DNA of 64,000 nt from CAVWNR01 sp963756525 (GTDB lineage: Bacteria > Actinomycetota > Actinomycetes > Mycobacteriales > Jatrophihabitantaceae): NCBI GenBank assembly GCA_963756525.1, contig CAVWNR010000004.1, forward strand, positions 264,716 through 328,715. The letters run 5' to 3'. The notes beneath the pieces were generated by a model. That model made no database searches and was not told where the DNA came from. It worked only from the letters and a program-made list of their open reading frames with translations. A program made the position numbers and the translations under genes. Numbering within the stretch: position 1 is the first letter of the stretch; each line of letters starts with the position of its first letter. Of this stretch, positions 41,797 to 50,416 are shown in pieces.

Positions 41797-42821
41797 TCAG
41801 AGGTCGGGATCTCCTCCGAGCAACTCGATCGCGTGGGCCATCGCCTCATTAATGATGTCTGGCCACGCCGACACCGTCGGACTGCCCCCGTCCCGCGAGG
41901 TGACGGTGACCTTCGGCGGTCTAAGCGCGGTTCTGGTGCGCGGCAACGCCAGGTCGGCCGGCCACTCCATATCCGGGTGTCGGATCACGATCTCAGCGCA
42001 GGCTCGCACGATCGCTTCGTTGACGATGCGAGCTTGGTTTTCGGTGAGAGACGCGGGAGGCCCGAGCGCCGGGAACGGGTGATAGTCAGTAGGTGGCGCG
42101 GCGTGACAGGCAGTTGCACCTCGTGCAGGTCGGGCAGCAACGTCGGCACCGATGCGATCTCGCCAGACCCACTGACCGTGACGACTGGTGCATCACCGGT
42201 CAACAGCAGCGGGTCAGTTGAGGAAATGATCATCCAATGCATCGACGTCAACAGCGGCTTGATCCGGTCGGCTTCCCGCACCATGTTGCGCATCATGGGC
42301 CTGGGGCTCGCTTCTCGAACCGCCTGCGGGGCACGAGCCGCTATCTGCGCGTGCAGCCCAGGAAGATCGGAACGATCTTTGAGGTCCGGACCGCTGTCGA
42401 TGGCGCGTTGTAGCACCAGGTTGGCGAACAGCAGGGGCCCGAGGTGTTCACTCATGTCGACCATCAGGTGGCGGAAACGAATCGTCCTTACCATCTGCAG
42501 CGCCACGAACGTCGCAAGCGCGTCCCGCTCCGCCGTGCTACTTGGGAGAACACCGTTGCGGAGTGTTGCCATGACCTCGCCGACCGGATTCTCGACGTTC
42601 CGGTCGAACCAATGCTCAAGCGAGTCGTTCGGTTGACCGGGCTCGCCGGCGTCGTAGAAGCCGGGGATGACGGTCGCTTCCTTCGTCGTCATCAGGACAT
42701 CGGCGCCATCCGCGCGACGACGGGCCAGCACTTTCCCTTTGGCAGCACCCTTGGTCGCGCAGAATCCGCGCAGGTAGAGCCTTGGGACGGTGTGGTGGTC
42801 CCAACTGACCTGACTCGTCAT
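41797..42821 (-). pseudogene. DUF4238 protein with one frameshift
   Basis: ATG at 42821. First frame: SWDHHTVPRLYLRGFC, LEHWFDRNVENPVGEVM, FVALQMVRTIRFRHL, MHWMIISSTDPLLLTGDAPV, a full DUF4238 core. The C-terminus continues in another frame: FPALGPPASLTENQARIVNEA and CAEIVIRHPD, ending at 41797. The frames cross between about 42050 and 42110. DUF4238 proteins are common in mobile and defence regions; function unknown. Converges on the HEPN-like pseudogene. Confidence 0.65.
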
Positions 42822-42932
42822 GCCTCTATGGTCCCGAAGCATGGCAACCCACAATCGAGTCGCCCGGTGCGCAGCCAGACACTCGTGGCGCGCGAAGGGC
42901 CGATCTCATCGGCTGCTGTGCATGTTGTTCGG

Positions 42933-43289
42933 TTATAGGGCTGCATGCGCTGGATCGCTATATGGTGCGGATGAAGATGACGACGTCGTGTTGGCGGCTG
43001 CGGCGGCAAGTTCGCGGGCCCAATCCCAGGCGGGACTGGGGTTTCGCAGGTAGAACTTGCGTCGGCTGTCGCCCCGCGGCAGCGCGCTGATGAGCCCTAA
43101 CGCGACGAGGTTCTGCAGCGGCGTCTGCAAGTTGCTGATCGACACATCGAGGGCCCTAGCGAGATCGGAGAGGCAGACAAGCCCGTCCTCGGAATCGGCG
43201 ATCGCGATCATGAGCTCGAGCCGGTAGTCCTGCCGGAAGGCAGTTCGCGAAAGTGCACGGAGTGCCTCGACGTAGGACGTGGACGACAT
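42933..43289 (-). CDS. Winged-helix transcriptional regulator
   Basis: 118 residues from ATG at 43289 (GAGG just upstream). SSTSYVEALRALSRTAFRQD, YRLELMIAIADSEDGLVCLS, then the HTH DLARALDVSISNLQTPLQNLV and the wing ALGLISALPRGDSRRKFYLR. ArsR/MarR-like fold without metal-binding cysteines. Divergent from the DUF5131 gene over 68 nt that contain a palindrome, so it is probably the repressor of the module at 43358-45332. Confidence 0.75.
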   Translation of the reverse strand: MSSTSYVEALRALSRTAFRQDYRLELMIAIADSEDGLVCLSDLARALDVSISNLQTPLQNLVALGLISALPRGDSRRKFYLRNPSPAWDWARELAAAAANTTSSSSSAPYSDPAHAAL

Positions 43290-43311
43290 GACCTCATCCT
43301 ACGAGCTATCC

Positions 43312-43330
43312 ATTACGGACTTCCCGTAAT
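43312..43330. promoter_or_regulatory. Palindromic operator of the DUF5131 module
   Basis: ATTACGG-ACTTC-CCGTAAT, perfect 7+7 inverted repeat. The right arm runs into TAATAT, a plausible -10 element for the DUF5131 gene, so a bound regulator would block the promoter. Confidence 0.65.
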
Positions 43331-43357
43331 ATAGTCGCCAGAGCGACGGAGGTGAGC

Positions 43358-44098
43358 ATGGGTCAGCGATCCGGCATCGAGTGGACTGAGGTCACGTGGA
43401 ACCCCACGACCGGCTGTGACCGTATCTCGGCTGGCTGCGACCACTGTTATGCCCTTGCGCTCGCCAAACGGCTCAAGGCGATGGGTTCGGCCAAGTACCA
43501 GGCCGACGGCGACCCGCGCACCTCGGGGCCGGGCTTCGGTGTGACACTTCACGAGGCTGCCCTTCGGCAGCCTTATCGATGGGGTGGCCGCAGGGTTGTC
43601 TTCGTCAACTCGATGAGCGACCTCTTCCACGCACGGGTACCAGTGGACTACGTCCGGCGAGTATTCGACGTCGTCGCCGACACACCGCAGCACACCTACC
43701 AGGTGCTCACGAAGCGGTCATCCCGCGTCCGCAAGCTTGCTGGCAGCCTGGATTGGCCCGCCAATCTGTGGCTCGGGGTCAGCGTCGAGGACGCCACCCA
43801 ACTCTCGCGTGTCGACGACCTTCGAGTCGTTCCGGCGGCAATTCGGTTCCTGTCCTGCGAGCCGCTGCTGGGACCGTTGTCTGATCTATCTGTTCGCGGC
43901 ATCGACTGGGTGATCACGGGTGGCGAGTCAGGACCGAATGCCCGTGCCATCGATCCGGAGTGGGTTCGCGAGATCCGCGACAAGTGCACTGCCGATCACG
44001 TCGCGTTCTTCCACAAACAGTGGGGTGGCCGAACCCCGAAGGCGGGCGGACGAGAGGTCGACGGTCAGATCTGGAACGAGATGCCTGCTACGGCGTAG
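43358..44098 (+). CDS. DUF5131 (phage Gp37/Gp68) three-Cys-motif protein
   Basis: 246 residues; ATG 43358 follows GGAGG by 5 nt. Hallmark IEWTEVTWNPTTGC, then SAGCDHCYALALAKRL: Cys20, 27, 30 in a C-x6-C-x2-C arrangement that resembles a divergent radical-SAM iron-sulfur site. VVFVNSMSDLFHARVP, TYQVLTKRSSRV, NLWLGVSVED, FLSCEPLLGPL, WVITGGESG and VAFFHKQWGG complete the family pattern. Members occur in phages and genomic islands, often with a TcmP gene, as here. Chemistry and target are unknown. Stop overlaps that of TcmP tail to tail. Confidence 0.9.
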   Translation: MGQRSGIEWTEVTWNPTTGCDRISAGCDHCYALALAKRLKAMGSAKYQADGDPRTSGPGFGVTLHEAALRQPYRWGGRRVVFVNSMSDLFHARVPVDYVRRVFDVVADTPQHTYQVLTKRSSRVRKLAGSLDWPANLWLGVSVEDATQLSRVDDLRVVPAAIRFLSCEPLLGPLSDLSVRGIDWVITGGESGPNARAIDPEWVREIRDKCTADHVAFFHKQWGGRTPKAGGREVDGQIWNEMPATA

Positions 44099-45332
44099 CC
44101 CGCCTGATCGACTGCGCCCACTTCCGCTTGTCGCTCTTGTCGCGAGGGGCTACCAATCCTTCCGCGGCGACCCGGTCCCAGGCTGCGCGTAGGTGCTTCT
44201 CGCCTGCGACACCGAAAGCGTCGCCGTAGATTGCGTCAACCTCGGCCAGCGGCACGGCGCTGCGCGTCCGCATGAGCTCCCGGATGTTGGCGGCTACTCC
44301 GTCGACCCACGCTGCGTTGAGGTGTTTCTCTATCGTGTCGGCGGCCTTCTCGGCCTCGTCTTCGACCATCGAATCGACGTTGAAGAGGGTAGGCGCCGAG
44401 TGAAGCCGGTCGAGCTCCTCGGCGAGATCGAGCTGTCGGTTGTAGTGCCGCCAGTCGCGGTTGGCGAGCGATGCGACATCGGCAAACTTGTACCCAGCGG
44501 CGTCGTGACCGTAGAACAAGGTCAGGAGAAATAGCGGCACGTGACCAGGCCGCCGACGTACCGGCACATCCATGGACTTGAGCCCGGTCGCGGCACCGAG
44601 GCGACTGCGGAACTGGTCGGCCACTACGGTCGCCGCGCGGCTGGCTGACCCGTCCTGACCAGGGGTGAAGTTGTCGCTGTAGACCTGGCGCCACCACTTG
44701 TCACCGAGAAAGCCGTCGACCCGTCGCAAGGTGAGCTCGCGCGCGTCGTATTTGGCTGTGCCCGGCGTGAGGGTTTCCGAGAGCCGTCCGCCAATGCGGC
44801 GAACCGAGTCGATGTTGAAGTTCAAGAGAATCTCGGTCTTCGCCGCACGGGGTCGGCCAGCGATCTGCGCGACGAGCAGCTCGTACGCCAACGCAGTGCC
44901 GAACGGATCGAGAAAGATCAGCAATGGGTCTGCAGCGGCGGTGCCGACGGCGTCGGCCAGGTGATCCTCGACCTCGCCCTGCTTGACCTCGTAGTTTCCA
45001 GCGCCCTGCCACTCCTGGTCGAGGACGCTCTGCAGGTTGGCGGCATGGGCAGGGTCCCGCTCGATGAAGGTACAGCGCAGATCGCGCCCGGCCTTCGATA
45101 GTCGCGCCGCAATGGCCGCTGCGAGCAAAGGAGACCCCGGGCTGCCAAGCGTCTGGCCTGCCTCGGGTTCATACCGGCCAGGTCCCGCGTACCCGTCGAT
45201 GTAGTAGACACGTCCGCCGCGGCTCGCCGACCCGGTCATCGAGGCAAAGATCGTCATGTAGCGCTCGAGAACGCCGTGCTTGAGGACGGCGGCAGCTTGC
45301 CGGCGCTGGAAGAAGTCGTCGTTCGCTACCAC
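44088..45332 (-). CDS. tcmP: Three-Cys-motif partner protein TcmP
   Basis: 414 residues from GTG at 45332. N-terminus DDFFQRRQAAAVLKHGVLERY, then VYYIDGYAGPGRYEPE (46-52, a methyltransferase-like glycine loop), TFIERDPAHAANL, LIFLDPFGTALAYELL and, near the end, a helical segment with VPLAEVDAIYGDAFG. The fold recalls a nucleotide/SAM-binding Rossmann domain. TcmP is named for its constant association with the three-Cys-motif proteins. Convergent with DUF5131 (11-nt overlap), so antisense effects between the two transcripts are possible. Confidence 0.9.
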   Translation of the reverse strand: MVANDDFFQRRQAAAVLKHGVLERYMTIFASMTGSASRGGRVYYIDGYAGPGRYEPEAGQTLGSPGSPLLAAAIAARLSKAGRDLRCTFIERDPAHAANLQSVLDQEWQGAGNYEVKQGEVEDHLADAVGTAAADPLLIFLDPFGTALAYELLVAQIAGRPRAAKTEILLNFNIDSVRRIGGRLSETLTPGTAKYDARELTLRRVDGFLGDKWWRQVYSDNFTPGQDGSASRAATVVADQFRSRLGAATGLKSMDVPVRRRPGHVPLFLLTLFYGHDAAGYKFADVASLANRDWRHYNRQLDLAEELDRLHSAPTLFNVDSMVEDEAEKAADTIEKHLNAAWVDGVAANIRELMRTRSAVPLAEVDAIYGDAFGVAGEKHLRAAWDRVAAEGLVAPRDKSDKRKWAQSIRRATP

Positions 45333-45401
45333 CGGCCCGCCTCGAGACCTTGCAGCGCTGCGGCCGCGTGATTGTTGGCTTCCATTCTGATCACTGGATC
45401 G

Positions 45402-46268
45402 TCATGGGCCGGTTGCGCCGCGCAGGGCGCACCGGGAACCTCGCCGTCCAGGTGCCGCAGATTCCCGCACGCTTGGGGGCGAGTGATCTTGGTTTACTGC
45501 GCTTGTCGAGGTGATCGGTTGTGCGTTCAAGAGGTGGCCAAGGTGGTCCATCGCCAAACGGGTCGACCGAGTTGGCGCATGGCTGTAGATGTCCATGGTG
45601 GTGGCGATCTTGGTGTGGCGCAGGATCTGCATCGCCACGCGCGGATGGACGTCCAGTTCGACGAGCAGTGACGCGCCCGTATGGCGAGTGCCGTGCAGCG
45701 GGATTCGCGGGACGTGCGCGTAGGCGATGCGACGTTGGAACGACCGGTAGAGGTTGCGCGGATCGACCGGCCCACCGGCCCGAGTCGAGTCACGAACTGT
45801 GTGCCGACGACTGTTCGAACCAACAGTTGTTCCCGCAGGACAGCGAGACAGAGCGGCGGGAGCGGAAGTCCAGCGTCGGAGTCGAGAGTCTTGGTCTCGC
45901 TAAGCACGAGACGCCCACCGATGCGCTGTAGTTCGCGGTGCACGTGCACCGTCGCCGCGTCGAGGTCGACGTCGTCCCAGTGCAGGCCGAGCAGTTCGCC
46001 ACGTCGCAGCCAAGGCACAGCACCACCACGTAGCCGGGATAGAGAGGGTCGTGATCGTCGCGGGCGCTGGCCAGGAACTGCCGCGCCTGCTGGCGGTACA
46101 CGCACTCATCCGGCGCGGCCGCGCCGGGGAGAGGCGGACCGCGGCGGCCGGGTTACGGCTGATCAGCCGGTCGGCGACCGCCTCGGTGAGGCGGAGCGGA
46201 GCACGGCGCGGGCGTCGAGTACCGTCCGCCGCGCGAGCAGCTGCTCGCAGCACTGCCCCAAGGCGCAA
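45402..46268 (-). pseudogene. Tyrosine recombinase (integrase), several frameshifts
   Basis: Pieces in different frames rebuild a phage-type integrase: RRGELLGLHWDDVDLDAATV (first catalytic Arg), RLVLSETKTLDSDAGLPLPP, then in another frame AMQILRHTKIATTMDIYSHA with the catalytic His-Tyr end and RLAMDHLGHLL. At least two shifts. It reads away from the tRNA 3' fragment at 46454, the usual place of an integrase after insertion into a tRNA gene. The element it once moved is probably the region to its left. Confidence 0.7.
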
Positions 46269-46453
46269 CGCCAGTGAGACATCGTCGCGGCGGCGGGGAA
46301 GGCCGGCAATTCGCGATGGACAGCCCCAGGGACCGCCGCTGGATCATCGCCGGACCGCCCGCTAACGACCGGGTTCGGGTGCACGAACTGGTGGACCTCG
46401 CCGAACGAGATCGCCGGCGATGCGCTGGAGGCCCCGGAAACGTTGGGGTTCAG

Positions 46454-46490
46454 TGGTGGAGCTGAGGGGATTTGAACCCCTGACCCCCTC
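46454..46490 (-). other. tRNA 3'-end fragment with CCA, probable attachment core
   Basis: On the minus strand the sequence has a T-arm AGGGG-TTCAAAT-CCCCT, the 3' acceptor strand CAGCTCC, a discriminator A and an encoded CCA. The D-arm, anticodon arm and 5' acceptor strand are absent to the right, so it is not a functional tRNA. This is the typical duplicate left when an element inserts at the 3' end of a tRNA gene. The isoacceptor cannot be told. Confidence 0.7.
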
Positions 46491-46607
46491 GATGCGAACT
46501 CCGTGTGGACTGTACCGACAGAGCCCAAAACGCCGTAGAATCCCTATGTAATAAGGGATTCCATGCCACCTCGTGTCACCCCATACCGGCCCCTGAAGGC
46601 AGTTCGG

Positions 46608-46626
46608 GTGACAAATGAGTGACAAG
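46608..46626 (+). repeat. Double GTGACAA repeat near the integrase, copy 1
   Basis: GTGACAA-ATGA-GTGACAAG, two direct copies of a heptamer 4 nt apart, between the tRNA fragment and the integrase start. The whole 19-nt unit recurs at 63927 with one mismatch. Candidate arm-type integrase binding sites. Confidence 0.55.
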
Positions 46627-46667
46627 ACCGGACCCCCTTGGAGACTGGCAGGGATGGAGTCACACCG

Positions 46668-48035
46668 GTGGGATTCGTACGCGAACGGCCCGGCACCAAC
46701 CGCGGTGTGCGCTACCAAGCACTCTATGACGACGTGAAGGGCCACCGCCGCTCCGCCGGCACTTTCGTCACCGAAGCCGAAGCCACCCGTGCGTGGCAAC
46801 GGGCCGAAGACCGGCAAGCCGACGGGCGCGGGACCGACACCCGACGGACCCGGCAGCGGTTCCGTCGCTACGTCGAAGACGTATGGCTGCCGCACCACGA
46901 GATGGAAGCCCGAACCCGCGAGACCTACACCTACTACCTCAACAAGCACATCCTGCCCGTCTTCGGGGCGATGCGGATCAACGAGATCCAACCCGCCGAC
47001 GTCCGCGAATGGGTCTCCGATCTCAAGGCCGCTGGCGCCTCTCCCACCGTCATCCGGCAGTGCCACACCATCCTGTCCGCCGTCTTCACGACCGCGTTCA
47101 ACGACCAGATCACCCGCCTGCACCCCTGCCGAGGCGTCAAGACGCCACCGGTAGCCAAGAAGCTCCGGACGATCATCACACCGGACCAGTTCGACCAGCT
47201 CTACACCGCCCTCCCGACTGACACCGCACGGCTGATGGCCGAGGTCCTGATCGAGTCCGGGCTGCGCTGGGCCGAACTCATCGAGCTACGGCCGATCGAC
47301 TTCAACCCGCGGGCGCGGATGTTGACCGTGAGCCGCGTCGCCGTCGAACTGGTCGCCAAGTTCCACCCCACCGGCGGCCGGTTCCTGATCAAGGACTACC
47401 CCAAAGACCGCGAACACCGCCGCGTCAAACTCGCCCCCCACATTGCCGACCAGCTCCAGACCCACATCACCGAATACCAGCTCCGGTCGGACGAACTGCT
47501 GTTCACCCCGACCCTGCTGTTCCCCCAGACGTCGCCCCTGCAGATCGTGAGCGAACCGGAGGATCTCGGACTGACGCCGCCGAACTCGGCGGGGCGGCAG
47601 TATCGGCACGGCACCCTCAGCGGCTACTCCGGCGGCGGCTGCAAGTGCGAACACTGCCGCGGCGCCTACGCCACCTACCGAGCCGAGCGACGCGCCGCCG
47701 GCAAAGACGCCCACCCGGCACCGCGCACCACCCGCAGCCGCACCCTGACCACCGACGGCCACATCCCCCGCTCCTGGTTCCGCGACCACATCTGGAAACC
47801 CGCCCTCGACACCGCCGGCATCGGCATCCGCGTCCGCACCCACGACCTCCGCCACGCCCACGCCTCCTGGCTCCTGGCCGGCGGCGCCGACCTTCAAACC
47901 GTCAAGGAGCGGCTCGGGCACGGCAGCATCGTCACCACCGAGAAGTACCTGCACACGCTCGCCGAAACCGACGACACCGCCCTCAGCGCACTCGCCACCA
48001 TCCGACAAAGGAACCGCCCGAGCGAGCGGCACTGA
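46668..48035 (+). CDS. Tyrosine recombinase/integrase with inserted Cys-rich segment
   Basis: 455 residues from GTG at 46668 (GGAG, 8 nt). N-terminal arm-binding region (RGVRYQALYDDVKGHRRSAG), core-binding SAM-like domain (TRETYTYYLNKHILPVFG) and catalytic domain with Arg200 (SGLRWAELIEL), HDLRHAHASW (His392, Arg395), LGHGS (His418) and Tyr427 (TTEKYLHT). All catalytic residues are present. Between Arg200 and the HxxR motif lies an extra segment, HGTLSGYSGGGCKCEHC (Cys325, 327, 330) plus a basic helix, a zinc-binding-like module. Starts about 180 nt from the tRNA fragment; likely the integrase of the element to its right. Confidence 0.9.
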   Translation: MGFVRERPGTNRGVRYQALYDDVKGHRRSAGTFVTEAEATRAWQRAEDRQADGRGTDTRRTRQRFRRYVEDVWLPHHEMEARTRETYTYYLNKHILPVFGAMRINEIQPADVREWVSDLKAAGASPTVIRQCHTILSAVFTTAFNDQITRLHPCRGVKTPPVAKKLRTIITPDQFDQLYTALPTDTARLMAEVLIESGLRWAELIELRPIDFNPRARMLTVSRVAVELVAKFHPTGGRFLIKDYPKDREHRRVKLAPHIADQLQTHITEYQLRSDELLFTPTLLFPQTSPLQIVSEPEDLGLTPPNSAGRQYRHGTLSGYSGGGCKCEHCRGAYATYRAERRAAGKDAHPAPRTTRSRTLTTDGHIPRSWFRDHIWKPALDTAGIGIRVRTHDLRHAHASWLLAGGADLQTVKERLGHGSIVTTEKYLHTLAETDDTALSALATIRQRNRPSERH

Positions 48036-48254
48036 CTGTCATTCAAGCCATGGTGATATCTGTCTTGGTAATCGAGAGGAGCCAGACGACAGCGGCAGGG
48101 CCGGCTCGAGGAAGGCGGCTACGCTCGCCCGCGCAGCGGCAAGCGAAGGCATCCTGCCAAATCTAACGACCTTCTCAACGACCGAAAGATGGATGGGCCG
48201 AACAGCTTCAATATCGGCCTTGCCCAGGCTATTATTCGAGCCTACCCTCAACGT

Positions 48255-48536
48255 ATGCAGACGTTACCGATCTCGAAGGTCAAGGACAAGCTCAACGAGT
48301 ACGTCGACTCGGTGGCCCTCACGCACGACCAGGTCACGATCACCAAGAACGGATCGCCGGCCGCGGTGCTGATCGGTGCCGACGAGTGGGAGTCGATCCA
48401 GGAGACCCTGTTCTGGCTCTCGCAGCCCGGCATCCGCGACACGATCGCCGAGGCCGAAGGCGACATCGCGGCAGGACGCACCCACGGCGAGGACGAGATC
48501 CGGGCCGCGTTCGGCGTTCCCAAGCGCGACAGCTGA
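48255..48536 (+). CDS. Type II antitoxin, Phd/YefM family
   Basis: 93 residues from ATG at 48255. QTLPISKVKDKLNEYVDSV and HDQVTITKNGSPAAVLIGADEWESIQET are the Phd/YefM DNA-binding fold; the C-terminal half (TIAEAEGDIAAGRTHGEDEI) would wrap the toxin. The protein neutralises the adjacent RelE-type toxin and represses the operon. Nine nt separate the genes. Confidence 0.9.
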   Translation: MQTLPISKVKDKLNEYVDSVALTHDQVTITKNGSPAAVLIGADEWESIQETLFWLSQPGIRDTIAEAEGDIAAGRTHGEDEIRAAFGVPKRDS

Positions 48537-48545
48537 GCCAGCAGC

Positions 48546-48812
48546 GTGGCCTACGACGTCCAGTTGACCGGACCAGCCCGGCGCGCACTGCAGAGCATCC
48601 CGCCCCGCGTCCTACCGGCCATCATCGAATTCGCCTTCGGCGACCTCGCACGCGAGCCACGCCGCGTCGGCAAGCCCCTCGAACGCGAGCTCTCCGGCCT
48701 GTTCAGTGCCCGCCGCGGTCCCTACCGGCTGCTCTACCGCATCGACGATGAAACGAAGCGCGTGTACGTCGTTCACCTCGACCACCGAGCCGACGCCTAC
48801 CGCCCACGTTGA
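48546..48812 (+). CDS. Type II toxin, RelE/ParE family
   Basis: 88 residues from GTG at 48546. AYDVQLTGPARRALQSIPP, REPRRVGKPLERELSGLFSARRGPYRLLYRIDD and VYVVHLDHRADAYRPR are typical RelE-like motifs, with the basic and His residues of ribosome-dependent mRNA interferases. Translated with the preceding antitoxin. May stabilise the surrounding element. Confidence 0.9.
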   Translation: MAYDVQLTGPARRALQSIPPRVLPAIIEFAFGDLAREPRRVGKPLERELSGLFSARRGPYRLLYRIDDETKRVYVVHLDHRADAYRPR

Positions 48813-48829
48813 CGCCCATCGAGCCCGCC

Positions 48830-49048
48830 GTGCCCGCGCGTCACAAGACGTAGCTGCTCGGGGCGCTGTTCGGGACCAACGGCGGCCCACTGATCCTGCT
48901 ATGCGGATCGCTGGCGACGCTGCTGTGGCGCAGCCGCTGCAACGCACGAGGCGTCCGCGTCCCTGCCCTGTGGTTCGCAGTCATCGGCGTCGACGGGGTC
49001 CCGTTGATCATTCTCGGGACGTGGGCGGCGCTACTTGTCACGAGCTGA
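48830..49048 (+). pseudogene. Small two-helix membrane protein interrupted by an amber codon
   Basis: GTG at 48830 reads VPARHKT, then TAG at 48851, then in the same frame LLGALFGTNGGPLILLCGSL, ALWFAVIGVDGVPLIILG and a stop at 49048. The two hydrophobic helices and codon use after the TAG look coding, while no other start exists after it. Single nonsense mutation is the simplest reading. Confidence 0.45.
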
Positions 49049-49246
49049 CTCACAAGTCACCAGTCCACAAGAGCGTGGAGCACGCAAGTCCCCGGCGCGG
49101 CCGGGCACGGTCGGACATTACCCTCCGGGCGGCGGGCCGCAACCCTCAACCCAGCGTTGTCGAAGCGGATGAACCCGCGGTGCGTTCCGGCACGTCGAAT
49201 AGAGCAGCGTGCCAGTCGACTGACGCGTCGGAAATGAGGTGGGAGC

Positions 49247-49871
49247 ATGAGCGCTCGACACCTGGCCGCCGTGCCGACTGCCGCCGCCGTGCTCGCCATC
49301 GTCGCCGCATGCGCGAACCCACCGGAGTCTTCGCATCTCGCAACCGGCCACCCGTCACAGACCACCCTGGTCACAACGGTGGCTTCGGCCACCGCTCTGC
49401 CAGGTCCGGGCGGGCTCGCACCCAGGCCCGTCGCCGGCGGCACAGCGCAGCCCACCGCCGCGTCGGGGGCCAGCGGGTGGGGCAGCGTCAGGCCCGGCCA
49501 ACAGGGTCAGCGCGCCGCCAGAACCGCCCACGCAGTCGGCTCGCCCGCTCACGATGCGCAATGGCACGCTCTACCTGACCGCATCTGATTCCGGGCGCAC
49601 CATCACCGTCAAGGTCCGGACGCGAATCTACGTGACCCTGCAGCCCTACGGCGAAAGCTTCGACCCACCCGTCGTCGACAACCCGCACGTGCTGGGCGAG
49701 CTCGCTCACCACGGCGGTTACCCCACCAACACCCCTGCTGTAGCCGACTGGCACGCCGTTGCGCGGGGGACCGGGCAGCTCAGCAGCCAGAGCAATTTGG
49801 CGTGCCTGCACACCACACCGGCTTGCCTGCCGCCGCAGTACGAGTTCCGGGTGACGATCGTCGTCACGTGA
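49247..49871 (+). pseudogene. Lipoprotein of unknown function, one frameshift
   Basis: ATG at 49247 after GGGAG. First frame: signal with lipobox (VLAIVAAC) and a Thr/Ala/Pro-rich linker. Second frame, from before the ATG at 49554: TMRNGTLYLTASDSGRTITV, YVTLQPYGESFDPPVVDNP and PPQYEFRVTIVV, a beta-rich domain with two cysteines. The shift lies between about 49440 and 49540. Either a broken gene or a sequencing error. Confidence 0.5.
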
Positions 49872-50149
49872 CCGATCCGCCGTTTCGGGACGGTCGCCCA
49901 TCATCAAGCCCGATCATGCCGGCCAGCGTGGCTAAGTTATGGCTGACGTCGTCCGACGTGCCGGGGCGGGCCGGATCGTGAGTATCGCTTCGGTCGCTGT
50001 CGGCTCGACGTCCCAGGTGAGAAACGCGCAGTGCCGCCGCGACCAATCAATGAGACCGTGCGCGGCACGCGGCGCATCGGCTCCGACACTACCCTGCGGT
50101 GTGCCCGCTACTCGGGAGGTCCGAGCGCGTTCGGATGAACCTTCAGGGC

Positions 50150-50336
50150 GAGCGTCGTAGTCGAGGAAGGCCGCGTGGGCGCCGATACGTTGGCAGGCTG
50201 CGAAGTCCCGTGAGGTGAGAGCGGCGTCGTCGAGCCCGAGGGTCGGTAGGTCCGACGCTCGGATGCGAAGGACTTTCCCGGCGCTGATCCTCAGCTCGTA
50301 CAGGTACCGACGCACCGTCGAACGCAGCGCCTGCAT
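50150..50336 (-). pseudogene. RES-domain fragment
   Basis: TVRRYLYELRISAGKVLRI, SDLPTLGLDDAALTSRDF and ACQRIGAHAAFLDYDA look like the middle of a RES-domain (NAD-degrading toxin) protein. The expected ending (a conserved Pro-Ser-Ala region) is replaced by unrelated sequence, and no antitoxin is next to it. Weak similarity by eye. Confidence 0.35.
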
Positions 50337-50416
50337 GTCGATGGCGTGTTACCCTCGGCGATCGCGGTGGCGCGCGTCAGCCGCCGACCGGAGATTTGTT
50401 GAATCGATTGAGCTAC

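Larger units (their letters stand above)
40931..46453. mobile_element. Putative older integrated element with defence-like cargo
   Basis: Contains the dead integrase at its right end beside the tRNA fragment, the DUF5131/TcmP module, and broken HEPN-like and DUF4238 genes. The left boundary is not defined; no second copy of the tRNA end was found to the left, so 40931 is only the first gene that fits. Confidence 0.35.

Noticed and set aside
46163..46528. Minus-strand frame containing GSGVQIPSAPP
   Set aside because: This peptide is the usual translation of a tRNA T-arm and acceptor end; it reflects the tRNA fragment, not a protein.
46450..46530. Complete tRNA gene
   Set aside because: Only the T-arm, 3' acceptor strand and CCA are present; the upstream side does not form D- or anticodon arms.
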